From NCBI GenBank assembly GCA_910579975.1, contig CAJTWU010000001.1, positions 28,362 through 92,361 on the forward strand: a stretch of DNA of 64,000 bases, in the 5' to 3' direction. The stretch's first letter is position 1. Each line of letters starts with the position of its first letter. The DNA comes from an uncultured Vampirovibrio sp. (GTDB lineage: Bacteria > Cyanobacteriota > Vampirovibrionia > Gastranaerophilales > Gastranaerophilaceae). Position numbers and translations under genes: made by a program. Of this stretch, positions 51,733 to 61,231 are shown one piece after another. The notes beneath the pieces are model-generated. The model was not told where the DNA came from, searched no databases, and saw only the letters and a program-made list of their open reading frames with translations.

Positions 51733-54053
51733 GCTTTTGGAGTAGTTAATCCTATTTTATTAGCAATGTTCCACATGCATTCATCAATTTTCTCGTTCCA
51801 GTTTGTTCCAAGTCCGCACCAAGTCCAACCTGAATAATGTTTATTAAATCCATTATCGGTACAAGCTTCGAGACCTTGTTTGATGTATTTAATATCAGTA
51901 TCTGTTTCACTAATACTGGATTTGATTGCATAAGCTATAAATGCATTAATTAGTTGCTTTTTAAGTGCTAACGTAACACCATTACTAGCATATGTATCGT
52001 CATCTAATTTTTCAATAAATCCTTCGCATCCTTTATGGTTAAAAGAAGAATTTGCATAAACAGCTTTCATAAATGATTCAATATTATCTTCATTAATATC
52101 ACCTAGAACTCCGGCGATATACTTATCGTCACTTTCTGTTGTCCATCCGCAAAGCATTCTTGCAACTTCTGTACCTTCAAATGATTTATCATTTGCTAAT
52201 ACTTTTTCTTTATCAACTGCTGAATTATAAGCTGATTCAATACTTGCAGCAGTTAGTTTATCACCTTTAGCTCCATTTTTATATTCATAAAGAATACCAT
52301 CGATTAGAACAAATTCTCTTTGGTCTCCTTTTTGTTCTTTGTAAATTTTGTGACCATCAGAAGTTGTACGGTCTGCTTTAATAATATCAGTCTTAGCAAC
52401 TAATGCTGTTACAGCTTCTTGTTCTGTTTTTAAAGCTTGAGCTTCTTGCTTTGCTGTTGCAGATGCTAATGCAATATCATTCGCATTTACTTTTGCACCA
52501 ACTGTTCCTGCTGTAACTTTGCCGTTATCAACTGTTGGGTTATTAAGTTCATGTATCTCATCTTCGCCATCAGCGTTTTGTTTTAGAACATAAACTTTAC
52601 CTGTGTTGTTATCAATCCAAGCTTCTGTAACTCCGGCAATACCTGAAACAGAGGTTGCTTTTCTTAAAGCATTATCTGTTCCTGTGATAGCTTCTAATTG
52701 TTCACGAGCCGGTTTTGTTTCGTCAACTCTTTGTGTATAAATACCGCTGTCATTTGAAGCAGCAACTACTATATTTGCAGCGTTGATAACAGCTTCATTA
52801 AATCCTTCTGCTTTTAAATCTGCTATTGTTTCAGCCTCAAATAATGTGTCATTGAATAAATCAGGATCAATTGTACCGTAAGCTTCTTTGATTTCTGCTC
52901 TTAATTGTGCAATAGCAGCTTTCCTTGTTAGAACATATAATTCATCAAAAGCAGTTGATAGATTAGGGTCAACAGTTGCACCGGTATTGTTATATGCTCG
53001 TTCTAATTTAGTCATTGCTTCTGTTAATTTTGTTTGAGAAGCACTATCTAAACCTGATTTCAAACCGCGGGCTCTATCAATAAGACCATTAACGATAGGG
53101 CTGATTACGCCTGTTTTAACGCTGCTTCTTGCACCGTTACCGGTTTCACCGGATGGTAATGCATCATATCCCTTTTTAATTAAGGTAATAATTCTTTTTT
53201 CTTCACCGGTGCTATCTTTCTTTTGAGTATTCCAGCTGCTGATTACATCAAGAATATCATAAGTGCCTGTTTTAGCAGCTAAGTCTGCTAGTATGTTGTT
53301 GTTTTGATAGTTTTCTTGTGTATCTTTTATTTGTGAAATTACATCATATAAACCTGAAACTTCGCTATCAACAGCTGAGTTTTCAAATTCAAATCCAACT
53401 TTTTGAAGTTTGTTGTAGAATGAATTTGCATTATTTGTACTTCCATCAGTAGTGAAGCTTTTAGCTGCATTAGAAGTTAAGAATTTTTTAATATCTTCTT
53501 TGCTTACTCTGTTATATTCAGCCTTTAAGCTTTCTAATTTTTCTTTATAAGTTTTTCCTACTGGATGTTTAGCAATTTCATCAAGAGCTTCTTTTCTTGC
53601 TGCAGGTAATTTGCTATCATCAGAAGCAAGTTGTTTTACTAAAGCAAGCAATTTATTATATTTTCTTTGAGCAGCTCTTTCTTCAGGAGTAGCAGCAGAA
53701 GGGTTTGAACCAGAGGTATTTCCTCCTTGCCAACCAAAGTTACCCCAAGGGTTGTTTCCCCAGTTCATACCGTTCATGCCAAAATTACCAAAGCCGCATC
53801 CGCCCATATTGTTTTGGTTCCATTGCCATTGTCCAATTGTATATCCGGGATCACATAAAAAGTTCAAACCACCGTTTGGCATTCCATATTCCATAAAATT
53901 ACCAAATCCCATAGTAGGAGTCATATATAAAGTTGATCTTGCTTGCATATCGGCCCAAGCTTGGTTCATGTGAATGTTCATTGACCCCCATTGGGAACCG
54001 CTTGAAAGGTCGTATGCTAGTAATGATGGCTGCCATCCAAATGGATTACACAT
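51729..54053 (-). CDS. 774-residue protein with Gly/Asn/Trp/Met-rich N-terminus
   Basis: No signal peptide or membrane segment. The first 110 residues are low-complexity and rich in Gly, Asn, Trp, Met and Phe ('FGNFGMNGMNWGNNPWGNF'). A Lys/Ala/Glu-rich helical stretch follows (120-210), then a long acidic region of mixed helix. The last 120 residues have Cys pairs ('MLCGWTTES', 'NHKGCEGF', 'EACTDNG', 'GWTWCGLGT'). The ribosome site is AGAGGATAAAA. No family recognised. The N-terminal bias recalls the transglycosylase at 47636, five kb away. Possibly a surface or cytoskeletal element. Confidence 0.65.
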   Translation of the reverse strand: MCNPFGWQPSLLAYDLSSGSQWGSMNIHMNQAWADMQARSTLYMTPTMGFGNFMEYGMPNGGLNFLCDPGYTIGQWQWNQNNMGGCGFGNFGMNGMNWGNNPWGNFGWQGGNTSGSNPSAATPEERAAQRKYNKLLALVKQLASDDSKLPAARKEALDEIAKHPVGKTYKEKLESLKAEYNRVSKEDIKKFLTSNAAKSFTTDGSTNNANSFYNKLQKVGFEFENSAVDSEVSGLYDVISQIKDTQENYQNNNILADLAAKTGTYDILDVISSWNTQKKDSTGEEKRIITLIKKGYDALPSGETGNGARSSVKTGVISPIVNGLIDRARGLKSGLDSASQTKLTEAMTKLERAYNNTGATVDPNLSTAFDELYVLTRKAAIAQLRAEIKEAYGTIDPDLFNDTLFEAETIADLKAEGFNEAVINAANIVVAASNDSGIYTQRVDETKPAREQLEAITGTDNALRKATSVSGIAGVTEAWIDNNTGKVYVLKQNADGEDEIHELNNPTVDNGKVTAGTVGAKVNANDIALASATAKQEAQALKTEQEAVTALVAKTDIIKADRTTSDGHKIYKEQKGDQREFVLIDGILYEYKNGAKGDKLTAASIESAYNSAVDKEKVLANDKSFEGTEVARMLCGWTTESDDKYIAGVLGDINEDNIESFMKAVYANSSFNHKGCEGFIEKLDDDTYASNGVTLALKKQLINAFIAYAIKSSISETDTDIKYIKQGLEACTDNGFNKHYSGWTWCGLGTNWNEKIDECMWNIANKIGLTTPKA

Positions 54054-54180
54054 ATTTTTATCCTCTTAGTTACTCGTGTTATATATATAAAGTATGTATT
54101 TTGCATGAAATTGCTTTTTTTATGATTGTTTGTGTTACAAAACTTAACATACTAAAAACCATGTCGGAGAAGGAAAATGC

Positions 54181-54208
54181 TTGACTTTAATTTTTGAGCA
54201 AGTACAAT
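54181..54208 (+). promoter_or_regulatory. tRNA-Val promoter
   Basis: TTGACT (54181-54186), a 16-base spacer and TACAAT (54203-54208), twelve bases before the tRNA. Confidence 0.7.
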
Positions 54209-54219
54209 AATAAATGTTC

Positions 54220-54295
54220 GGGCGTTTAGCTCAGTTGGTAGAGCGTCTCCCTTACAAGGAGAGGGTCAGAAGTTCGAGTCTTCTAACGCCCACCA
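54220..54295 (+). tRNA. tRNA-Val (anticodon TAC)
   Basis: Acceptor GGGCGTT pairs with AACGCCC. D-arm AGCTCAGTTGG, anticodon loop CTTACAA with TAC, T-loop TTCGAGT. The CCA end is encoded (54293-54295). Confidence 0.96.
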
Positions 54296-54300
54296 TTAAA

Positions 54301-54328
54301 AAAAGAGATCTCAGGATCTCTTTTTTTT
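54301..54328 (+). terminator. tRNA-Val terminator
   Basis: AAAAGAGATC (54301-54310) pairs with GATCTCTTTT (54315-54324) around TCAG, followed by more T. Confidence 0.92.
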
Positions 54329-54356
54329 ATTATGAATAAATTTAATTTAAGTAATA

Positions 54357-54380
54357 AAAAAGAGCCTTAAGGCTCTTTTT
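54357..54380. terminator. Terminator at the end of the pilMN-pilO operon
   Basis: AAAAAGAGCC (54357-54366) pairs with GGCTCTTTTT (54371-54380) around TTAA. It can work on both strands and touches the pilO stop codon. Confidence 0.88.
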
Positions 54381-55039
54381 TATTCTAATGGTATATTTGC
54401 TGCTGCACCGGCTGCCGGTTCTGTCTCTTCTTCCATTGGCTCCGTATGAGCATATAATCTTAAACTCATGTTTGTAATAAGAATTGTTTTATCTTTTTCG
54501 TATGGTTTAATATCCATTTCATTTATTTTGATATAATAAGGATATTGATAAATATCTTGAATTAATTTTCCAAGATTAACATAGTTAGAAACCAATTCCA
54601 TATCAACATCACAGACGAAGTATACATCTTTACCAAATTCTACAAATTTATCTGAAGCCGGATTGTAAGAATAATCTATTGATTTAATCTTAACAGAATT
54701 TGCATGTATCATCTCAATAAGGTCATTATACAATGTGAAAAATAAAGTATCATTGCCTAAATCAGATTCAACAGGTGAATAAATTTTCTTTTGGGAAGTT
54801 GCAATAGAATCTTTAAGCTGTTTAAGTTTGTTTACAACACGAGTTCTTTCAGCTTGTTTAGCTTCTAATTGAGTACGTTTTTGTTGTAGGCTGCTTTCTG
54901 AATTTGCATGTTCTGTAAGTTGTGGTGTTATTGCGTAATAACCGCCAAGTACACATGCTAAAGCCACTGCGCCAAAAAGCATTACACCATAATATTTTTT
55001 ATACTTTTCCATTTGACTTTGTCCTTTGTTATTATTCAC
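54380..55039 (-). CDS. pilO: Type IV pilus alignment protein PilO-like
   Basis: 219 residues. One N-terminal membrane segment (about 18-36) is followed by a coiled coil ('AKQAERTRVVNKLKQLKDSI') and a ferredoxin-like domain ('VKIKSIDYSY', 'YVCDVDMELVSNYVNLGKLIQDIYQYPYYIKINEMDI'). PilO pairs with PilN in the periplasm to align the pilus machine. It overlaps the upstream PilMN gene by eight bases. PilP and PilQ are not in the window. The acidic Pro/Ala tail is unremarkable. Confidence 0.82.
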   Translation of the reverse strand: MNNNKGQSQMEKYKKYYGVMLFGAVALACVLGGYYAITPQLTEHANSESSLQQKRTQLEAKQAERTRVVNKLKQLKDSIATSQKKIYSPVESDLGNDTLFFTLYNDLIEMIHANSVKIKSIDYSYNPASDKFVEFGKDVYFVCDVDMELVSNYVNLGKLIQDIYQYPYYIKINEMDIKPYEKDKTILITNMSLRLYAHTEPMEEETEPAAGAAANIPLE

Positions 55040-56681
55040 CTAAATCTACGTTAGGAAGTCCTCCGTTACTGTTATTAGCAGAATTTTCCTGTTTTTTTGT
55101 AACGGCAACTTCTGGTGCATCAGAAATCCTAAACTCATAGAAATCAGCATTCATAGATGTTATAATTGAATCTGTATCGAAACTTTCTTCATCAGCAAGT
55201 TCTACAAGTTTTGATTTTGTAGCCAAACCTAACTTTTGCAATTTTATTTCAGAAGTCGGATTATAATCTTTAACATTTCTGAAGAAACTATAAACGCTTT
55301 CTAAGTTATCAGCTTGACCTTCAATTGTAATATTGCTGCCAAGTTGTAAGTGAGTAAGCCATAATTTTTTAGGAATTTCAGTACCAACAATTGTATAGTA
55401 AGTATATACAGTTTTGTTATGTTGTAAACCAATTCTAACTTCATCACCTTCATCAAACATATCAGCTGATACATTTTTATTTTCATCTAAGAATTTTTGT
55501 ATGTCCGCAATTTTTCTATCCATATCGCTGATATCATTATTGTTTAAAGCAATCTTAGCTTTTAAAGGCACAATGATACCGCCTATAGCCAACAATGCAA
55601 TCAAGGCAAATACAACAGAAGCTATTAGCATATTTTCTATTGTTAAAAGAAATCCCGGTCCGACATTTAATTTTAATGGCTGTTCATTCTCATAAACTTC
55701 ACCTAATGATGAATTGAACATATTTATTGGAGCAACAGAGTAATCTCTGAATTCTCTATTGATTGCAGCACCAATAACGTCAAGTGAAATCATTTTAGCA
55801 GCTTGTTCTGTTATACTTGGAGCTGTATCTAAATAAGGAGCTTCAGAGAAAATGTTGTCATTATGGTGAATAATTTGTCCATTATAAGATAATTTGCCGG
55901 CAAGAACTTCTGCATTAATTACATTGGTTCTTGAAAGAACATACAATCTTTTTGATGGAACATTTTTAAGTATAGGAGATACTGCTGATATAACAGTACC
56001 ATAGTTTTCAGCATCACCTAAAACTTCACCGATAGCAATTTTTTCTTCAAAACTATCAGCATAAGATTTGCCCAGCATAGGAATAATTCTACAAGTACTG
56101 TTATCAACAATAAGTAGTACCCAGTTTGAATCTGCTGCAATATCAACTCTTTCGTTATAGATTAATGAATTTAAAACAGAGTTTACTGATGTATCAATTC
56201 CAATAACAGTGTAGCCCAATGATTTTATTTGCATTGCAATTTCAATCAAAGTAACTTTTTGTGCTGCTGTAAAAGCAATTTTGTTATTTTGGATTGTTGA
56301 AATCGGTAATCTAACAGCACTTATAGCTGCTTCATTATTTTGAAATATAGGATAAGCAGATAATGTTTCTTCAATCTGCATTTCAACTAAGTTAGGTTCC
56401 ATTGCAGCAGAAAAATCTTCTACTTTGAACAGAATAGTAGGTATATTCAATACAATTTCAGAACCTTTTGGTATTTCAAGTTCTAACAGTAAGTCTGATA
56501 ATGTTTCTTTAAAGAGGTCTAAATCAGCAATCTCTTTTCTAAGATTGTCATAACCTAATTGCTTAGTACCATATTTAAGTACTGTTTTGGTTGCGAAATC
56601 AATTTGCGCAACCTCTAATCCTAGCTCAGGATTAACGGAAACCCCGACAACTATATTTTTCTTAAAAAGATTAAATGCCAT
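55032..56681 (-). CDS. PilM-PilN fusion of the type IV pilus
   Basis: 549 residues. The first 340 form a PilM-like actin-fold domain ('VVGVSVNPELGLEVAQID', 'SEIVLNIPTILFK', 'GIDTSVNSVLNSL'). A membrane segment (about 352-374) follows, then the PilN coiled coil and ferredoxin-like domain ('IPKKLWLTHLQLGSNITIEGQADNLESVYSFFRNVKDY'). In most bacteria PilM is a separate cytoplasmic protein that binds the N-terminal tail of PilN; here they are covalently joined. The motif that PilN normally presents to PilM is therefore internal. Overlaps pilO by eight bases. Confidence 0.82.
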   Translation of the reverse strand: MAFNLFKKNIVVGVSVNPELGLEVAQIDFATKTVLKYGTKQLGYDNLRKEIADLDLFKETLSDLLLELEIPKGSEIVLNIPTILFKVEDFSAAMEPNLVEMQIEETLSAYPIFQNNEAAISAVRLPISTIQNNKIAFTAAQKVTLIEIAMQIKSLGYTVIGIDTSVNSVLNSLIYNERVDIAADSNWVLLIVDNSTCRIIPMLGKSYADSFEEKIAIGEVLGDAENYGTVISAVSPILKNVPSKRLYVLSRTNVINAEVLAGKLSYNGQIIHHNDNIFSEAPYLDTAPSITEQAAKMISLDVIGAAINREFRDYSVAPINMFNSSLGEVYENEQPLKLNVGPGFLLTIENMLIASVVFALIALLAIGGIIVPLKAKIALNNNDISDMDRKIADIQKFLDENKNVSADMFDEGDEVRIGLQHNKTVYTYYTIVGTEIPKKLWLTHLQLGSNITIEGQADNLESVYSFFRNVKDYNPTSEIKLQKLGLATKSKLVELADEESFDTDSIITSMNADFYEFRISDAPEVAVTKKQENSANNSNGGLPNVDLGE

Positions 56682-56747
56682 GCTTATTTCTTCCTATTTT
56701 TTTTTATTGTACAATAAAATTTAAATTTTGTACACAGGGTATTATAT

Positions 56748-57656
56748 ATGAAAAACATAATAGAGAGAATTAAGAAGTTAAAACAGGAAAAAAACGCGAT
56801 AGTATTGGCACACAGCTATCAGAATATAGAGATTGATGAAGTTGCGGATTTTGTCGGTGATTCCCTGTATTTAAGCCAAAAAGCACAAGAAACAGAGGCG
56901 AAAATTATTGTATTTGCTGGGGTTTATTTTATGGCACAAACTGCAAAAATAATATCACCGGATAAAAAAGTCTTATTGCCTAATATCAATGCCGGTTGTC
57001 TTATGGCGGACATGATTGACCTACATCAAATGGAGGATTTTAAAAAACAGTATCCTAACTTGCCTACTATTTGTTATATAAATTCAACTGCAGAAGTTAA
57101 ATCAAGATGTGATATTTGTTGTACAAGTTCTAATGCGTTAAAAATAGTAGAAAGTCTTAATGCACCGAAAGTTCTTTTTGTTCCTGATGCAAATCTCGGG
57201 AAATGGGTTGAAACTAAGCTTAAAGGTGTAGAAGTTATTACATATAAAGGAAATTGCCCGATACACAATAATATTACAGTTGATAATATTTTCAATGCTA
57301 GAAAAGAACATCCTGGTACTAAAATTTTAATTCATCCTGAATGTAAGCCTGAAGTAAGTGCACTTGGTGATTATGTTGGCAGTACAAGCGGTATTATTAA
57401 CTATGTTAAAAATAGTGCTGATAATAAGTTTATTATTGTTACAGAAAAAGGTGTGGTTGATAGATTAAAGCGTGACTATCCAAATAAAGAATTTATTTTA
57501 ATAAATGACAATATGTTATGTGAAAGTATGAAGCTTACAACCTTGGAAGAAATCCTTTACTGCTTGGAAAATGAAACAAATGAGATTACATTAGACGAAG
57601 ACATTCGTAAACAGAGTGCAAAATGTATAGAAAGAATGCTGGAGGTGTCAGCTTAA
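56748..57656 (+). CDS. nadA: Quinolinate synthase NadA
   Basis: 302 residues. It condenses iminoaspartate with dihydroxyacetone phosphate to quinolinate in NAD synthesis, using a [4Fe-4S] cluster. The cluster cysteines sit in 'NAGCLMADM', 'CDICCTSSNA' and 'HPECKPEV'. 'LAHSYQNIEIDEVADFVGDSLYLSQKA' marks the first domain. nadB and nadC are not adjacent. Its stop overlaps the rlmB-like start by one base (TAATG). Confidence 0.95.
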   Translation: MKNIIERIKKLKQEKNAIVLAHSYQNIEIDEVADFVGDSLYLSQKAQETEAKIIVFAGVYFMAQTAKIISPDKKVLLPNINAGCLMADMIDLHQMEDFKKQYPNLPTICYINSTAEVKSRCDICCTSSNALKIVESLNAPKVLFVPDANLGKWVETKLKGVEVITYKGNCPIHNNITVDNIFNARKEHPGTKILIHPECKPEVSALGDYVGSTSGIINYVKNSADNKFIIVTEKGVVDRLKRDYPNKEFILINDNMLCESMKLTTLEEILYCLENETNEITLDEDIRKQSAKCIERMLEVSA

Positions 57657-58408
57657 TGGAAGAAACTTTTATTTATGGTAAAAATGCTCTTATTGAAGCG
57701 CTTGAAGCAGGAAATCGTGAATTTAACAGGATATTGATTTCTAATACTTCCCGCTCTGATGAAAAAATAGAAAAAATTAAGGAACTTGCTAAAAAACAAG
57801 GTATCGTTTTTCAATTTGTCGGTAAAGAAAAACTAAATCAAATAGCTCAAGAAGCCCGCCATCAGGGCGTTATTGCTCAAATAGCACCTGTGAAGTATGT
57901 TGATTTAGATGATTTTATAGAACAGCATATAGATAAATCAGCTTCTGTTGTTATTTTAGACGGAGTTGAAGATTCTCATAATCTTGGTGCTATAATACGT
58001 TCAGCTGTTTGTGCCGGAGTAGATGGTATAATTTTACCTTCACGCCGTGGAGTACTAGTTAATTCTACAGTGGAAAAAACCAGTGCCGGTGCAGTAAATC
58101 ACATTTCTATAATAAAAGTAAATAGTATTGTGGGTGCTGTACAAAGGTTAAAAGAAAAGAACTATTGGGTAATTGCATCAGATCATCATGCTGATGATAA
58201 TTATTATGATATTGATTACACAGATATGAATTTTGCGCTTATAATGGGAGCAGAGCATGCAGGGATTTCAAAATCTTTGTTGAAGTTAGCAGATTTTAAG
58301 GTTAAAATACCTATGTTAACGAATTTTAATTCTTTAAATGTTTCTAATGCTGCTGCTATAATATTGTTTGAAAGCGTGAAACAAAGATTATCTAAAAGAA
58401 GAGGATAA
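57656..58408 (+). CDS. rlmB: SpoU/TrmH-family RNA 2'-O-methyltransferase, RlmB-like
   Basis: 250 residues. An N-terminal substrate-binding domain ('IYGKNALIEALEAGNREFNRILIS') is followed by a knotted SPOUT domain with its three motifs: 'HNLGAIIRSA', 'IMGAEHAGI' and 'FNSLNVSNAAAIILFE'. RlmB methylates G2251 of 23S rRNA. I use the ATG at 57656, which follows GGAGGTGTC and overlaps the nadA stop; the longer frame adds 11 codons without support. Confidence 0.88.
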   Translation: MEETFIYGKNALIEALEAGNREFNRILISNTSRSDEKIEKIKELAKKQGIVFQFVGKEKLNQIAQEARHQGVIAQIAPVKYVDLDDFIEQHIDKSASVVILDGVEDSHNLGAIIRSAVCAGVDGIILPSRRGVLVNSTVEKTSAGAVNHISIIKVNSIVGAVQRLKEKNYWVIASDHHADDNYYDIDYTDMNFALIMGAEHAGISKSLLKLADFKVKIPMLTNFNSLNVSNAAAIILFESVKQRLSKRRG

Positions 58409-58414
58409 AAATAA

Positions 58415-59419
58415 ATGGTTAAGCAAAAAGACAAACTGAATATTATGGTTGATGATATTTCAGATGAAGGAGTTGATTTTCATAGTATTGAGCCTGTTGA
58501 AGACTTAGATGACGAAGAAAATATCTCTATTGAAGAACCTAAAACACAGGAAAGTTTGAATTCAGTTAATTCAGATGATTCCGTTAGAATATATTTGCAG
58601 CAAATTGGTAAAATTCCATTGCTATCAGTTGAAGAAGAACTTGAAGTAGCTAAAAAAATATATGAAACCCAAAGTGAGTTTGCAAGAAAAGTATTGATTA
58701 ATGCAAACTTGAGACTTGTTGTAAGTATTGCCAAAAAATACATTGGAAGAGGCTTATCATTTCTTGATTTAATTCAGGAAGGTAATCTTGGTTTGATTAA
58801 AGCAACTGAAAAATTTGATTATACTAAGGGTTATAAGTTTTCAACTTATGCAACATGGTGGGTTCAGCAGTCTATTACAAGGGCAATCGCTGATAAAGCA
58901 AGAATTATCAGACTTCCAATCCACTTAATTGAATCAATTAACAAGATTAAAAAAGCTACAGTTGATTTGACAACAGAACTCGGAAGAATTCCTAATAAAC
59001 AGGAAATTGCTGATAAGATGGGAATACCTGTTTCTAAATTAACCTCAATTATTAAATCAACTCAGTCTACAATCAGTATTGATACTCCTACCGGACAAAA
59101 GGATGACTCAAATAAAATTATTGACTACATTGTAGATGAATCAACTCTTGCACCGGAATCTCTTGTTTCTCAAGAAAGTTTATTGGATGATATCAAGGCT
59201 ATGCTGGATCAATTGAGTCCGAAAGAGCGTGATGTATTAATTCTTAGATTTGGTTTAAATAATAATGGCAATAAGAAAACTCTTGATGAAATCGGTACAA
59301 TTTACGGTGTTTCAAGAGAAAGAATACGTCAAATCGAAAACAGGGCAATTTCTAAATTGAAAAAGCTTTGTAAGAATAAAAATTTAACTTCGGGATTGAA
59401 GAACTATTTCGGGGGATAG
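58415..59419 (+). CDS. Primary-type sigma factor (RpoD/SigA)
   Basis: 334 residues. An acidic start lacking full region 1.1 is followed by region 1.2 ('DSVRIYLQQIGKIPLLS') and region 2 with 'NLRLVVSIAKKYIGRGLSFLDLIQEGNLGLIKATEKFD' and 'YKFSTYATWWVQQSITRAIAD'. Region 3 and region 4 ('SRERIRQIENRAISKLKK') are complete. This is a group 1 or close group 2 sigma-70 factor. It starts six bases after the rlmB-like gene, and the TPR gene follows by one base, so all three probably share transcripts. Group 1 versus 2 status needs a genome survey. Confidence 0.92.
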   Translation: MVKQKDKLNIMVDDISDEGVDFHSIEPVEDLDDEENISIEEPKTQESLNSVNSDDSVRIYLQQIGKIPLLSVEEELEVAKKIYETQSEFARKVLINANLRLVVSIAKKYIGRGLSFLDLIQEGNLGLIKATEKFDYTKGYKFSTYATWWVQQSITRAIADKARIIRLPIHLIESINKIKKATVDLTTELGRIPNKQEIADKMGIPVSKLTSIIKSTQSTISIDTPTGQKDDSNKIIDYIVDESTLAPESLVSQESLLDDIKAMLDQLSPKERDVLILRFGLNNNGNKKTLDEIGTIYGVSRERIRQIENRAISKLKKLCKNKNLTSGLKNYFGG

Positions 59420-59420
59420 A

Positions 59421-61175
59421 ATGATTGATAGAATTACAGAACTAGTTGGAATAAAAGATTTTAATGCAGCAAAACCATTAATTGAAGAAGCTTTGGAAAA
59501 AACTCCTGATAGTATTGAGCTGCTTAAGTTAGCTGGACTTACGGATGTCAATCTTGAATTATGGTTTACTGCAAGAACTCATTTTGAAACTGTTGTTAAA
59601 TTTGAGCCTGAAGAGGCTACTTCATGGTTTTATCTTGCGAAATGCTACGAAAAACTTGCAGATTTTACTTCTGCTAAAAATGCTTATGTAAGGGTAATTG
59701 ACTTAAGAAATGAATATATGGAGGCATACCAGAGTCTTTGTATAATTTTATTAAGGCTCAATGAACCGTTAGAGGCTGTTAGATACGCTCAAATTGCTTC
59801 AGAGCTGGATAAGGAAAACTATATCTACGATTTTATTATCGGTACAGCTTATATGAAAAATAAAGAGTTTGAAAAGGCTCAGGAGCCTTTGTTACGAGCA
59901 TTGGAGAAAGAGTCTGAAAATCTTGGTACTTTAAATAGTTTAGGTACTTGCTATATGGCTCAAGGTAAGAGCAGCGAAGCTATTCAAACTTATGAAAAAG
60001 CACTTGAAATCAATCCTGATAGCGTTATGGCTTACTATAATATCGGTTCAGCTTATCAAATTCAGCAAAATCACGAAAAAGCATGTGAATATTTGGCAAA
60101 GGCAGTTGAACTTGATGAAGACGAGAGTTTTATTACAGCTTTGGCAATGTCCGAAGTTAAGTTAGGCAGGTATGAATGTGCACTTAAACATTATAAGCAG
60201 CTAGCTTTGATGTGTCCGGGAAAAGAAAATTATAAGTACAATATTGTTACTTGTTATGAAGCTCTTGGAGAATTCAATGTCGCAATAAAAATGCTGGAGG
60301 AAATAGTTTATGTTAATCCTAAATTTATTCTACCGGCGCAAAAATTAGCAAGTTTGTATATTAAAACTAATCAGCTTGCAAAAGCCAAAGATATTTATGA
60401 AAATATTCTTTTGAAAGAAAAAGTGTCGGCAGAAATTTTACATCAATATGCAATATTGTCATCAAGTCTTTGTGATACTGATACTGCGGAGAAAATGCTT
60501 AAGAAAGTTATCTGTATGAACCCTGAAATTGCAAAGGCTCATAAAGATTTGGGTATAATTTATTTAAATAAACGTCTTTTTGATTATGCAAGAGATGAAT
60601 TTGAGACTGCAATGCAGCTTGCTCCAAATGATTTTGAAATACTTTTTGAATATGGTAATTTCTTGTATTCTATTTCTGAAAATACTGAAGCTGAAAGATT
60701 TTATACTGAAGCCCTGGAAGTAGAACCTAAAAATGTTTTAGCTTTGACATTTATGGCTTTAAATAAATTAATTCTCAATCAGATTGAGGCTGCTTATGAA
60801 TATATTCTTAAGGCTCTAGAGGTAGAGCCTAATCATGAGTATGTTCAATTTTGTGCGGGAAGGATTTTATTTGCAAAACATGAATATGAAGATGCTAAAA
60901 GGTATTTAATTAGAGCAATAGAACAAAATCCGGATATAGAAACACAAAATACATTAGCTCTTACTTATTTCGAGCTTGGTGAATATCAAAATGCTTTAAA
61001 TCTTTTCAAAAATATTTATGCAAAAAGTCCAAAGAGTGTTTCTGTTTTAATGGAAATAGCTAAATGTTATGAGGCTCTTAAAGATAATGACACTGCTTTA
61101 GAATATTTGGATAAAGTGGTAGAAATTTTCCCGGAAAATGAAGAGGCTCACCAGATGATTAGGCGTTTGTCTTAA
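59421..61175 (+). CDS. Tetratricopeptide-repeat protein
   Basis: 584 residues made almost wholly of TPR units; about 15-17 repeats are visible as 34-residue helix pairs with the A/G-x-x-Y/F-x-x-x-x-x-A-x-x-x-Y/F spacing. 'ALEINPDSVMAYYNIGSAYQIQ' is a clear example. No signal peptide or membrane segment, so it is a cytoplasmic scaffold. It starts one base after the sigma gene stop, suggesting joint translation. TPR proteins bind many partners, so the role is open. Confidence 0.85.
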   Translation: MIDRITELVGIKDFNAAKPLIEEALEKTPDSIELLKLAGLTDVNLELWFTARTHFETVVKFEPEEATSWFYLAKCYEKLADFTSAKNAYVRVIDLRNEYMEAYQSLCIILLRLNEPLEAVRYAQIASELDKENYIYDFIIGTAYMKNKEFEKAQEPLLRALEKESENLGTLNSLGTCYMAQGKSSEAIQTYEKALEINPDSVMAYYNIGSAYQIQQNHEKACEYLAKAVELDEDESFITALAMSEVKLGRYECALKHYKQLALMCPGKENYKYNIVTCYEALGEFNVAIKMLEEIVYVNPKFILPAQKLASLYIKTNQLAKAKDIYENILLKEKVSAEILHQYAILSSSLCDTDTAEKMLKKVICMNPEIAKAHKDLGIIYLNKRLFDYARDEFETAMQLAPNDFEILFEYGNFLYSISENTEAERFYTEALEVEPKNVLALTFMALNKLILNQIEAAYEYILKALEVEPNHEYVQFCAGRILFAKHEYEDAKRYLIRAIEQNPDIETQNTLALTYFELGEYQNALNLFKNIYAKSPKSVSVLMEIAKCYEALKDNDTALEYLDKVVEIFPENEEAHQMIRRLS

Positions 61176-61177
61176 GC

Positions 61178-61205
61178 TTGACAAGTATTCTTTACGTTGT
61201 ACTCT
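61178..61205 (+). promoter_or_regulatory. Promoter of the 139-residue protein gene
   Basis: A perfect TTGACA (61178-61183), a 16-base spacer and TACTCT (61200-61205), just after the TPR stop. The leader carries AAAGGAGTG before the ATG at 61232. Confidence 0.55.
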
Positions 61206-61231
61206 TAATACATAAAAGGAGTGTGTGTATT

